From an uncultured Rikenella sp. (GTDB taxonomy: Bacteria; Bacteroidota; Bacteroidia; Bacteroidales; Rikenellaceae), in contig CANQXP010000009.1 in NCBI GenBank assembly GCA_947627885.1, forward strand, positions 1 through 56,806: DNA of 56,806 nt, written 5' to 3'. The position numbers and the translations under genes were made by a program. Shown here one piece after another: positions 9,316 through 17,676 of this stretch. The stretch's first letter is position 1. Every line of letters begins with the position of its first letter. The notes under the pieces were generated by a model. That model searched no databases. It was not told the DNA's origin and saw only the letters and a program-made list of their open reading frames with translations.

Positions 9316-11379
9316 ATGGTAACTCTCAACACACTCAGAAACAAAGGCGGCGTCCTGCTGGCCATCGTGATCGGCGTAGCCCTGCTCGCGTTCGTGCTCG
9401 GCGACATGCTTACATCGGGAAGCACCCTGATGAACAGCTCCAAGATGAACGTCGGGGTCGTCGGCGGCGAAAAGGTCTCCACCCAGGAATACGCCCAGGC
9501 TATCGATGAGCTGACCGAAGTGCAGCGCATCACCACCGGCCGCGAAGGTTCGACCGAAGAGGAGAACGAAATGATCCGCGTACAGGCGTGGGACCTGATG
9601 ATCCGCCAGAAAGCGCTGAAGCCGGCGTTGAAGGATCTGGGGCTCGCCGTGTCGGACGACGAGATGGTCGGGCTGCTCAGCGGTGCCAACCCTTCGCCGA
9701 TCATCGCCCAGATGTTCGCCAACCCGCAGACCGGGATGTTCGAACCGGCCCTGCTGCGCCAGTTCGTGGTCCGCGTGGGACAGGACCAGACCGGGCGGAT
9801 GCAGATGTTCTGGAACTACCTGCAGGGCGAGGTCGGCGACCAGAGCCTGCTCTTCAAGTTCAAGAACCTGATCGACAAAGCTGCGTATGTGACGGGGTTG
9901 GAAGCCGAACAGCTGGCTTCGTTGGAGTCGAATACTTACAGTGTGAATTATCTGGTGAGCCGGTACGAATCGATTGCCGATAGCACCGTCCAGGTGAGCG
10001 ATGCCGAGCTGCGGAAATATTATAACAGCCACAAAGGGATGTTCCAGCAGGAGGATCTGCGCGACATCGAATACGTGACTTTCGAGGCGCTGCCTTCGCC
10101 GGAAGACTATGCGGCGGCCGAAAAAACCGTCCGCGAGCTGGCCAAGGACTTGGCCGAGGCCAAAAACGTGCAGCAGTTCGTGGCGATGAATTCGCACAAC
10201 ACGTCGGATAACCGCTACTACAAGGCGGGGGAGATCACCGGCGAGCTGGGGACGTTCGCTTTCAGCGCATCGGCCGACCAGGTTTACGGGCCGGTCTTGA
10301 ACGGCGACCAGTGGACGATGGCGCGCATCGCCGACGTGCAGACCCTGCCGGACAGCATTCGCGTCAGCAGCATCGTGATTTCGGCCGACCAGAAGGCTTT
10401 GGCGGACAGCCTGTCGGCGGCCTTGCAGAAAGGCGGCGACTTCGCGGCCGCAGCGCGGGAGTTCTCCGCCGACCAGCAGAGCAGCGCGGAAGGCGGCGAC
10501 CTGGGGATGATGGATCCGCAGACGCTGGCCCCGCAATTCGCCGAGGCGCTCAAAGGAGCGGCGGCGGGAACGGTAAAAACGGTTACCACGCCGGATGCTA
10601 TTTTTATCCTGAAAGTAACCGGTACCAAGGGTGAATCGCAGAAAGTGCAGCTCGGAGTGATCAACTATAATGTCGAAGCCAGCAAGCAGACCCGCAACGA
10701 AGTGTACGGGAAGGCCAACAAGTTCGCCACGGCGGCTGCGGCCGGCGGTTTCGAAAAAGCGGTCGGCGACGGTGCGCTGGCTAAGCGCGTGGCTACCGTA
10801 GGGCCGAACGACCGGACGGTGGGCGGCATGCAGCAGTCGCGCGAATTGGCACGGTGGGCGTTCAACGGCAAACCGGGCGAGATCTCCGATGTCAAGGAGT
10901 TCGGGAACAATTTCGTGATCGCGGCCATCACGGCGGTGCGCGAGAAAGGTACCGCGCCGTTCGACCAGGTCAGGGAGAACGTGAAAACGCTGGTCGTGCG
11001 GGAGAAAAAAGGCGAGATGCTGGCGCAGCGCATGGCGGGGGCTACCTCCGTGGCGGCATTGGCATCGACGCTCGGTGTGGATACTTTGAGCAATAACGAT
11101 ATTAATTTCCAGGGCTTTATGGCGCCGGAAGTAGGGTTCGACCCGGCTTTCACCGGCGGCGTGTCGGGGATCGCCAAAACAGGCGTCGTTTCCAAGCCGA
11201 TCGTCGGGCGCATAGGTGTTTATGCGGCGGAGATCACCGCAGAGCGGAGTACGCCGGTGGACGCCGCTGTCGAAAAGGCACGCTTGTCGGCGGAAGCGCA
11301 GCAAAGCGCGTTTATGGCCGCATACGAGGCGTTCCTGAACCTCAGCGATATTCAGGATACCCGGTACCGCTTCTATTAG
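9316..11379 (+). CDS. PpiD/SurA-like peptidylprolyl isomerase, membrane anchored
   Basis: 687 residues. One N-terminal membrane anchor (about 12-32, GGVLLAIVIGVALLAFVLG) is followed by a SurA_N/PpiD-type helical chaperone region. A parvulin-type PPIase domain covers roughly residues 345-440 (contains GGDFAAAAREFSAD and GGDLGMM), and a long C-terminal helical region follows. This is the PpiD architecture: a periplasmic folding helper for outer-membrane and secreted proteins anchored in the inner membrane. It has its own predicted promoter and ends just before a strong terminator, closing the envelope block. Confidence 0.9.
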   Translation: MVTLNTLRNKGGVLLAIVIGVALLAFVLGDMLTSGSTLMNSSKMNVGVVGGEKVSTQEYAQAIDELTEVQRITTGREGSTEEENEMIRVQAWDLMIRQKALKPALKDLGLAVSDDEMVGLLSGANPSPIIAQMFANPQTGMFEPALLRQFVVRVGQDQTGRMQMFWNYLQGEVGDQSLLFKFKNLIDKAAYVTGLEAEQLASLESNTYSVNYLVSRYESIADSTVQVSDAELRKYYNSHKGMFQQEDLRDIEYVTFEALPSPEDYAAAEKTVRELAKDLAEAKNVQQFVAMNSHNTSDNRYYKAGEITGELGTFAFSASADQVYGPVLNGDQWTMARIADVQTLPDSIRVSSIVISADQKALADSLSAALQKGGDFAAAAREFSADQQSSAEGGDLGMMDPQTLAPQFAEALKGAAAGTVKTVTTPDAIFILKVTGTKGESQKVQLGVINYNVEASKQTRNEVYGKANKFATAAAAGGFEKAVGDGALAKRVATVGPNDRTVGGMQQSRELARWAFNGKPGEISDVKEFGNNFVIAAITAVREKGTAPFDQVRENVKTLVVREKKGEMLAQRMAGATSVAALASTLGVDTLSNNDINFQGFMAPEVGFDPAFTGGVSGIAKTGVVSKPIVGRIGVYAAEITAERSTPVDAAVEKARLSAEAQQSAFMAAYEAFLNLSDIQDTRYRFY

Positions 11380-11404
11380 TCGGTTTTTGTGCCGGATTGT
11401 ATGG

Positions 11405-11445
11405 CTTGAGGGATTTTCCATCCGGAAAATCCCTCAAGTTTTTTT
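11405..11445 (+). terminator. Rho-independent terminator after the PpiD-like gene
   Basis: Perfect 15-bp stem (CTTGAGGGATTTTCC at 11405-11419 with its complement at 11424-11438), 4-base loop, then seven T residues. Confidence 0.92.
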
Positions 11446-11498
11446 ATGCCCTATCGGGTCGGGATGCCGGGACACCCCGCCGGTTCCGTTTTTTCGTG

Positions 11499-11506
11499 TA
11501 TATTTG
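11499..11506 (+). promoter_or_regulatory. Bacteroidetes -7 box TATATTTG
   Basis: TAnnTTTG match 45 bp before the symporter start. No clear -33 TTG is seen at the usual spacing. Confidence 0.5.
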
Positions 11507-11550
11507 TAATCGGCCGGTTGTCCGGCCCCTGATTTGATACGAAACCGTCG

Positions 11551-12819
11551 ATGAAATTCAACAGCCTACCCCTTTACGTCAAGATACTGGCCGGCATGGC
11601 GCTTGGGATACTCCTCGGCATCGTCGCCATCCGCGCCGGTTTCGCCGGCGGCATAGACGACTGGGTCAAGCCCTTCGGCGAGATATTCATGCGCCTGCTC
11701 AAATTCATCGCCATACCGCTGGTGATGATCTCCCTGATCAAAGGCGTCGGGAACCTCAGCGATATCGCCTCGCTGTCCAAGATCGGTTTCAAGACCATCG
11801 GTATCTATATCTGCACCACCGTGCTGGCCATCTGCGTCGGGCTCGTGCTTGTCGAGGTCATCGCCCCCGGTAAAATGGTCAGTTCCGAGAGCGCCGCCTC
11901 CATGCAGGCCAGCTACAGCACCACCGTGGCTGAACGGAACTCCCAGGCCGCCGAGATGGCCGAAACCCCGCCGCTGCAATTCCTCGTCGATATTTTTCCC
12001 GACAATATGGTCGGGGCCATGAGCGACAACGGCGGCATGCTCCAGATCATCGTGATCGCCATCCTGATCGGAGTCGCCGTTCTGTTTGTCGGCAAGGAGA
12101 AGTCAGGGCCGTTTATGGGGTTGATCAACTCGTTGGATGCCATTGTCCTGAAACTCATCGACATCATTATGCAGTACTCTCCCATCGGCGTGCTGGCGCT
12201 GATGGCGGGGATGATCGCCGACACCGCCGGCAACCTCGAACTGCTGGGGGCGCTGGGGCTCTATGTGCTGACCGTCGCGCTCGGCCTGCTGTTGATGATC
12301 TTCCTGTTCTACCCGCTGCTTATCCATTTCTTTACCAAGACCCCGGTGAAGAAATTCCTCAAGACCATGCCGCCGGTGCAGCTGCTGGCCTTTACCACCA
12401 GCTCCAGCGCCGCCACCCTGCCGCTCAATATGGAGACCGTGGAACTGAAACTGGGCGTGTCGCAGCGTGTCACCTCGTTCGTGCTGCCGATGGGGATGAC
12501 CATCAACATGGACGGCACCAGCCTGTACCAGGCCGTGGCGGCGGTGTTTATCGCCCAGGTGCTGGGGATCGACCTGACGTGGATGCAGCTGTTGACCATC
12601 GTGGCGACCACCACCATCTCGTCCATCGGCACGCCGGGGATTCCCGGAGGCAGCGTGGTGATCCTGATCATGGTCTTGTCCTCCGTCGGGATTCCGCCCG
12701 AGGGATTGGCTTTGATTTTGGGGCTCGACCGGCCGCTGGACATGCTCCGTACCGTCGTGAATGTGACCGGCGACGCCACCGTGGCCTCGATTGTGGACGC
12801 CAACACCCGAACCGAATAA
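11551..12819 (+). CDS. Dicarboxylate/amino acid:cation symporter (DAACS/GltP-DctA family)
   Basis: Inner-membrane secondary transporter of 422 residues, normal for the family. Diagnostic motifs are the serine-rich hairpin TTSSSAATLP near residue 282, GMTINMDGTS near 316 and the final GGSVVILIMV...LGLDRPLDMLRTVVNVTGD region that binds substrate carboxylates. Likely substrates are glutamate, aspartate or C4-dicarboxylates with Na+ or H+; the sequence does not decide. It has its own promoter box and precedes the fucosidase by 11 bp, so the two may be cotranscribed, although the functional link is not obvious. Confidence 0.92.
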   Translation: MKFNSLPLYVKILAGMALGILLGIVAIRAGFAGGIDDWVKPFGEIFMRLLKFIAIPLVMISLIKGVGNLSDIASLSKIGFKTIGIYICTTVLAICVGLVLVEVIAPGKMVSSESAASMQASYSTTVAERNSQAAEMAETPPLQFLVDIFPDNMVGAMSDNGGMLQIIVIAILIGVAVLFVGKEKSGPFMGLINSLDAIVLKLIDIIMQYSPIGVLALMAGMIADTAGNLELLGALGLYVLTVALGLLLMIFLFYPLLIHFFTKTPVKKFLKTMPPVQLLAFTTSSSAATLPLNMETVELKLGVSQRVTSFVLPMGMTINMDGTSLYQAVAAVFIAQVLGIDLTWMQLLTIVATTTISSIGTPGIPGGSVVILIMVLSSVGIPPEGLALILGLDRPLDMLRTVVNVTGDATVASIVDANTRTE

Positions 12820-12830
12820 TCCATGCTGCA

Positions 12831-14993
12831 ATGATAAAAAGTACAATTTTTCGTATGAATCCCCGCGGTAGCGGCCAGCCCGGAGCCATCCGGGGCGGAG
12901 GGCTGCAACCTCGCAAACTCGGTTTTGCCTCCGCTGGCTCCGGTATTATCAGATCGATTTTGTTAGGCATCGCAGCACTGGCTGTAGTTTCGTGTCATAA
13001 GAAAGGCAAAGCCCCGGAACCGGTCTATCCCATTCCGACCCAAGCGCAGGTGAACTGGCAGAAGATGGAAACTTACGCTTTCGTCCATTTCGGGCTGAAC
13101 ACCTTCAACGACCTCGAATGGGGTTACGGGGATACCCCGGCGGAGACCTTCAATCCGACCGATCTCGATGCCGAGCAGTGGGTGCGCATTATCAAGGCGG
13201 CGGGTTTCAAGGGGATTATCCTGACCGCGAAACATCACGACGGCTTCAACCTGTGGCCTTCGAAATATACGGAGTACAGTGTAAAGAACTCGCCGTGGCG
13301 GGACGGCAAAGGCGATATGGTGCGCGACCTGGTGAACGCCTGCCGCAAGTACGGGCTGAAATTCGGTCTTTACCTTTCGCCATGGGATCGTAACCACGCC
13401 GACTACGGCAACCCGGAGTACACCGAGTATTTCCAGAACCAGATACAAGAGCTGATTACCGAATATTGCGACAGCATCGAGCTGTTCGAATACTGGTTCG
13501 ACGGGGCCAACGGCGGGGACGGCTACTACGGGGGGGCGCGAGAGAAGCGGTCTATCGACCCGAACAGCTACTACCAGTACGAGCGGGCCGTGGAGTTTAT
13601 CCATTCCAAATTTCCGGATGCCATGATCTTCGGCGGCACCGAGCCGACGATTCGCTGGGTCGGCAACGAGGAGGGCTGGGCCGGGCAGACCGACTGGGCG
13701 CCGTTCAAGCCGGGCGACAACCCGCACTACGGCTCGCCGGACGGTACGGAGTGGCTGCCGGCGGAGTGCGACGTGTCGATTCGGCCGGGGTGGTTCTACC
13801 ACGCCCGCGAGGATCATCAGGTGCGCAGCCTGTCGCATCTGGTGAACATCTATTACCAGAGCGTGGGGCGCAATGCCACGCTGTTGATGAATTTTCCGGT
13901 GGCGCTGAGCGGCAAGATACACCCGTTGGATTCCGCGCGCATTATGGAGTGGCGCAAGACGCTGGACGAACAGTTCGAAACGAATTTGCTGGCGGGCATC
14001 AAACCAACGGTCAATAATGAGCGTGGCTCAGGCTTTAAGGCGGCCTATATCACGGACGGCGATTGGGACAGCTATTGGGCGACGGAGGATACCGTGAAGA
14101 CCGGCACGGTCGAATTCGGGTTCGACACGGTGACTCCGGTGAACCGGTTGCTCTTGCAGGAGTATATCCCGCTGGGGCAGCGGGTGGCGAAATTCGGGGT
14201 GGAGTACCTCGACACGCTGGGCAAGTGGCAGGCTGTCAATACGGAGGACACCATGACCACGATCGGTTACAAACGTATTATCCGGTTCGGGACAGCAGCG
14301 GCAAAGGCGTTGCGGGTGAATTTCACGGAATCGCGCGGGCCGCTGTGTATCAACAATATCGAGGCTTACCTGGCCCCGGTGCTGATGGTCGAGCCGTCGA
14401 TCCGGCGCAATGCCGAGGGGACGGTATTCATCAGCGCCGCGCCGGGGGCGGAGATCCGCTATACGACGGACGGTACCGCGCCGACGGCTAAGTCGCCGCT
14501 TTTCCGCGAGCCGTTCGGCATGGCGCGGAAAGGGACGGTGAAGGCCGTGGCGGTCGACCCGACTTTGGGCAAGGTAAGCCCGGTGGCGTCGCACACGTTC
14601 GACATTCCGACGGCGGCCTTCAAGGTCGTGACGCCTGCGGGCGAAAAAGCGGCCGCCGCGTTCGACGGTAACCCCAGTACGGCATGGTATCTGTTGCTTT
14701 CCAAGAGCCGGGAGCTGGTGTTCGACCTGGGCGGGAGCTATACGGTGACGGGGCTGACCTACACGCCGGATGCGAACCGCTGGGGAATGGGCCCGGTGTC
14801 GAAATACCGCATCTTTGTGGACGGCCGGGAGGTGGCGCACGGCGAGTTCTCGAATATCAAGGCTAACCCGATCGAACAGGTGGTGACTTTTGCGGAGCCG
14901 GTCAGGGGAAGCCGCATCGGTTTCGTGGTGGATGCCACGGCGGACGGCGCAGCGAGCGCTTCGTTCGCCGAACTGACCGTGCTGACGCAGTAA
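12831..14993 (+). CDS. GH29 alpha-L-fucosidase lipoprotein with C-terminal carbohydrate-binding-type domains
   Basis: 720 residues. The GH29 catalytic domain covers about residues 65-380, with YAFVHFGLNTF, AKHHDGF (135-138 is HHDG) and the nucleophile Asp224 in EYWFDG. The acid/base is less certain. It is followed by an F5/8 type C-like region, a chitobiase C-terminal-like strand unit near 541 (AEIRYTTDGTAPT) and a final discoidin-like domain. It probably removes alpha-1,3/4-linked fucose from host glycans at the cell surface. A lipoprotein signal ends at Cys59, VVSC. Oddly, about 28 residues before that signal are encoded by repeat B; the true start may be internal. Confidence 0.9.
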   Translation: MIKSTIFRMNPRGSGQPGAIRGGGLQPRKLGFASAGSGIIRSILLGIAALAVVSCHKKGKAPEPVYPIPTQAQVNWQKMETYAFVHFGLNTFNDLEWGYGDTPAETFNPTDLDAEQWVRIIKAAGFKGIILTAKHHDGFNLWPSKYTEYSVKNSPWRDGKGDMVRDLVNACRKYGLKFGLYLSPWDRNHADYGNPEYTEYFQNQIQELITEYCDSIELFEYWFDGANGGDGYYGGAREKRSIDPNSYYQYERAVEFIHSKFPDAMIFGGTEPTIRWVGNEEGWAGQTDWAPFKPGDNPHYGSPDGTEWLPAECDVSIRPGWFYHAREDHQVRSLSHLVNIYYQSVGRNATLLMNFPVALSGKIHPLDSARIMEWRKTLDEQFETNLLAGIKPTVNNERGSGFKAAYITDGDWDSYWATEDTVKTGTVEFGFDTVTPVNRLLLQEYIPLGQRVAKFGVEYLDTLGKWQAVNTEDTMTTIGYKRIIRFGTAAAKALRVNFTESRGPLCINNIEAYLAPVLMVEPSIRRNAEGTVFISAAPGAEIRYTTDGTAPTAKSPLFREPFGMARKGTVKAVAVDPTLGKVSPVASHTFDIPTAAFKVVTPAGEKAAAAFDGNPSTAWYLLLSKSRELVFDLGGSYTVTGLTYTPDANRWGMGPVSKYRIFVDGREVAHGEFSNIKANPIEQVVTFAEPVRGSRIGFVVDATADGAASASFAELTVLTQ
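12861..12943 (+). repeat. GC-rich hairpin repeat B inside the fucosidase N-terminus
   Basis: Arms CCGGAGCCA (12880-12888) and TGGCTCCGG (12935-12943) enclose GGCGGAGGGCTGCAACCTCG and flanks that match, in reverse complement, the copy at 18811-18950. The element lies in frame between the first ATG and the lipoprotein signal peptide of the fucosidase. Confidence 0.7.
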
Positions 14994-15018
14994 CCGGACG
15001 TTTTTCCGGGAATTTCGG

Positions 15019-15026
15019 TATCTTTG
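15019..15026 (+). promoter_or_regulatory. Bacteroidetes -7 box TATCTTTG
   Basis: TAnnTTTG match 66 bp before the sialic acid lyase start, in the gap after the fucosidase. It supports a separate transcript for the sialic acid genes. Confidence 0.5.
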
Positions 15027-15091
15027 GGTATGCGGTTCCGGCATGGCGCCGCTCCGGGTTTATAGTTACACTTAACCATCAGGACAATCGT

Positions 15092-16009
15092 ATGGAAAAG
15101 ATCAAAGGCCTTATCGACGCGCCGTTCACGCCGTTCCATCCCAACGGGGACATCAACCCCGAACCCATTCCGGCCTATGCCGCGATGCTGAAGAAAAACG
15201 GCCTCAAAGGGGTATTCATCAACGGTTCGTCGGGCGAGGGGTACATGCTCACCGAGCAGGAGCGGATGCAGCTGGCCGAGGCCTGGGTGGCGGCGGCTCC
15301 GGCGGATTTCAAGGTGATCGTGCATGTGGGGAGCACCTGCGTGCGGCAGAGTTTCCGCCTGGCGCAGCACGCGCAGCAGATCGGGGCATGGGGCATCGGG
15401 GCCATGGCGCCGCCGTTCCCGAAGGTGGGACGGGTCGAGGAGCTGGTCAAATACTGCGAGGAGATCGCGGCGGGGGCGCCGCAGCTGCCGTTCTATTTTT
15501 ACCATATTCCGGCCTTCAACGGCGCTTTCCTGCCGATGGTCGATTTCCTGAAAGCGGTGGACGGCCGCATCCCGAATTTCGCGGGGATCAAATACACGTA
15601 TGAGAGCCTGTATGAGTACAACCAGTGCCGGCTGTATAAGGACGGGAAGTTCGACATGCTGCACGGGCAGGACGAGACGATCCTGCCGTGCCTGGCGATG
15701 GGCGGCGCGCAGGGGGGAATCGGCGGGACGACGAATTACAACGGGCGCGAGCTGGTGGGGATCATTGAGGCGTGGGAAGCGGGCGACCTGGAGCTGGCGC
15801 GCGAGCGGCAGAACTTCTCGCAGGCGGTCATCAACGTGATCTGCAACTACCGGGGCAATATCGTGGGGGGCAAGCGGATCATGAAGCTGATCGGGCTGGA
15901 CCTGGGGCCGAACCGCACGCCGTTCCGCAACGTGACGCCGGAGGAAGAGACGGCGATGAAAAAGGAGCTGGAGGCGATTGGCTTCTTCGAGCGGTGCAAT
16001 AAGTTTTAA
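15092..16009 (+). CDS. nanA: N-acetylneuraminate lyase
   Basis: Class I aldolase that splits N-acetylneuraminate to N-acetylmannosamine and pyruvate in the cytoplasm. 305 residues, standard TIM-barrel length. The pyruvate-binding GSSGEG lies near 45-50. The catalytic Tyr137 (YHIPAFNG) and Schiff-base Lys167 (FAGIKYT) are in the expected places. In Bacteroides the same protein is called NanL. It is followed by the epimerase that takes ManNAc onward, with a kelch mutarotase and an MFS permease beyond; together they form a Bacteroidetes-type sialic acid route. Repeat A begins directly after its stop codon. Confidence 0.95.
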   Translation: MEKIKGLIDAPFTPFHPNGDINPEPIPAYAAMLKKNGLKGVFINGSSGEGYMLTEQERMQLAEAWVAAAPADFKVIVHVGSTCVRQSFRLAQHAQQIGAWGIGAMAPPFPKVGRVEELVKYCEEIAAGAPQLPFYFYHIPAFNGAFLPMVDFLKAVDGRIPNFAGIKYTYESLYEYNQCRLYKDGKFDMLHGQDETILPCLAMGGAQGGIGGTTNYNGRELVGIIEAWEAGDLELARERQNFSQAVINVICNYRGNIVGGKRIMKLIGLDLGPNRTPFRNVTPEEETAMKKELEAIGFFERCNKF

Positions 16010-16010
16010 T

Positions 16011-16289
16011 CGTAGGTTTATTTTGCATTGTACCGTCTGGTACTGTTCTTTTTGTGAACAAAAAGAACCAAAAAAACTTTGTGAAGCTACGCTCAACCTC
16101 AGTCTGCCGAAGTCCTTCTATTTTGGCGAACGGAGTGGGGCTGGCCCGAAGGGCTTGACGCCCCACCCGTTGCGCCAAAAGTGAGGCTGTGATAGATTTA
16201 GAATGCGCCAGCATTCTCGAAAGTCTTTTGCGGAGCTTTTCTTCAGAAAAGCGACAGTGCGGTGCGGGTACAGAACAATAAAACCTACG
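16011..16289 (+). repeat. Structured interspersed repeat A, full copy 2
   Basis: About 279 bp in the same orientation as the copy at 3461, again starting right after a stop codon in the context TAATCGTA. Terminal inverted repeats are CGTAGGTTTATTTT (16011-16024) and AATAAAACCTACG (16277-16289). There is an 11-bp hairpin at 16045-16068, a long stem with TTTTGGCG and CGCCAAAA ends over about 16122-16180, AGAATGC/GCATTCT near 16200 and an 8-bp hairpin at 16235-16252. Hairpin sequences differ from copy 1 but still pair. Confidence 0.8.
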
Positions 16290-16300
16290 GTTAATTTTAT

Positions 16301-16440
16301 AGCTCCGCGTTAGCGGTCGGGCCGCAGCCTCCCCCGGCGGAGGCCCGCAACTCTCGCGATGCTCGATGCGTTCCCCGCAGGCTGCGACCGGAATAAATCG
16401 TAAAGTTACGCAGCAATTGCGAAGGCTGCGGGCTGGCCGC
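16301..16440 (+). repeat. GC-rich hairpin repeat B, compound copy
   Basis: Follows repeat A by about 12 bp and fills the gap before the epimerase. CGCAGCCT (16323-16330) pairs with AGGCTGCG (16379-16386), around the conserved core GGCGGAGGCCCGCAACTCTCG. A second AGGCTGCGGGC arm lies at about 16423-16433, so this copy may be two overlapping units. It shares orientation with the copy in the fucosidase. Confidence 0.65.
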
Positions 16441-16485
16441 TATCGCGGAACCGTTCTAAACAATTGTACCCCAAACAGAAATCAT

Positions 16486-17676
16486 ATGGATAAAAAAACA
16501 TACCTCAGCCATTGGGCGGCGCAGTACAAGGCCGATTTGACGGAGAATATCCTGCCGTTCTGGCTCCGGAACGGGCTGGACCGGAAGAACGGCGGTATCT
16601 TTACCGCACTCGACCGGGACGGGACTTTGATGGACAGCGATAAGTCCGTCTGGTTCCAGGGGCGGTTCGCGTTCGTCTGCTCGTTCACCTATAACCATAT
16701 CGAGCGCAATCCCGAATGGTTGGCGGCGGCGAGATCGACGTTGGACTTTATCGAAAAGTATTGTACCGACACCGACGGGCACATGTACTTCGAGGTGACT
16801 GCCGACGGTATTCCGGTGCGCAAGCGTCGGTACGTCTTTTCGGAGTGTTTCGCGGCTATTGCTATGTCCGAGTATTCGATCGCTTCGGGAGATCGGGCCT
16901 ATGGGGCCAAAGCGCTGGAGCTTTTCAAACGTATCCTGCACATGACCTCGACACCGGGCTTTCTGGAACCGAAGTTTCTGGAGGGCTTCAAGGGGAAGGG
17001 GCATTCGCTGACGATGATCCTGATCAATACCGCTTCGCGGATCCGGGAGGCTATCGGGAATGACCCGGTGCTTTCCGGGCAAATCGAAAGCTCGATCCGT
17101 GAGATAAAGAGTGACTTTATGCACCCGGAGTTCAAGGCATTGCTGGAGACAGTGGGGCCGAACGGCGAGTTTATCGACTCCATGGCCGGACGGCTTATCA
17201 ATCCGGGGCACTGCATCGAGACGGCGTGGTTCCTCTTGGAAGAGGCGCGGTTCAGGGGGTGGGACAAATCACTTACCGACACCGCTTTGACAATTCTCGA
17301 CTGGTCGTGGGAGTGGGGCTGGGACGAGGCTTACGGGGGGATTATCAACTTCCGCGACTGCAAGGGATTCCCGTGCCAGGACTACTCGCAGGATATGAAA
17401 TTCTGGTGGCCGCAGACCGAGGCGATCATTGCCACGCTCTACGCCTATCTGGCCACGAAGGACGAGAAATACCTGCGGATGCACCGCACGGTCAGCGACT
17501 ATACCTACGGGCACTTCCCGGACGTGCAGTTCGGCGAGTGGTACGGCTACCTGCACCGAGACGGCACGGTGGCGCAGCCGGCCAAAGGGAATATGTTCAA
17601 GGGGCCGTTCCACATTCCGCGCATGATGGTCAAGTCTTACACGCTGTGCCATGAGATTCTCGACACTCTGCCTTAG
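16486..17676 (+). CDS. N-acylglucosamine 2-epimerase (ManNAc to GlcNAc)
   Basis: 396 residues, the usual size for the alpha/alpha-barrel AGE family. Motifs include NGGIFTALDRDGTLMDSDK and WFQGRFAFVCSF near the N-terminus, conserved His residues in GHCIETAW and KFWWPQTEAI, and the C-terminal HIPRMMVK. It converts N-acetylmannosamine released by the lyase to N-acetylglucosamine, the Bacteroidetes alternative to the NanK/NanE kinase route. An upstream in-frame extension of 40 codons is repeat B sequence, so the start is placed at the ATG at 16486. It overlaps the next gene by 26 bp. Confidence 0.93.
   Translation: MDKKTYLSHWAAQYKADLTENILPFWLRNGLDRKNGGIFTALDRDGTLMDSDKSVWFQGRFAFVCSFTYNHIERNPEWLAAARSTLDFIEKYCTDTDGHMYFEVTADGIPVRKRRYVFSECFAAIAMSEYSIASGDRAYGAKALELFKRILHMTSTPGFLEPKFLEGFKGKGHSLTMILINTASRIREAIGNDPVLSGQIESSIREIKSDFMHPEFKALLETVGPNGEFIDSMAGRLINPGHCIETAWFLLEEARFRGWDKSLTDTALTILDWSWEWGWDEAYGGIINFRDCKGFPCQDYSQDMKFWWPQTEAIIATLYAYLATKDEKYLRMHRTVSDYTYGHFPDVQFGEWYGYLHRDGTVAQPAKGNMFKGPFHIPRMMVKSYTLCHEILDTLP

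Noticed and set aside
16366-16485. N-terminal extension of the 2-epimerase by 40 codons
   Set aside because: Made of repeat B sequence; the ATG at 16486 gives the family's normal start.
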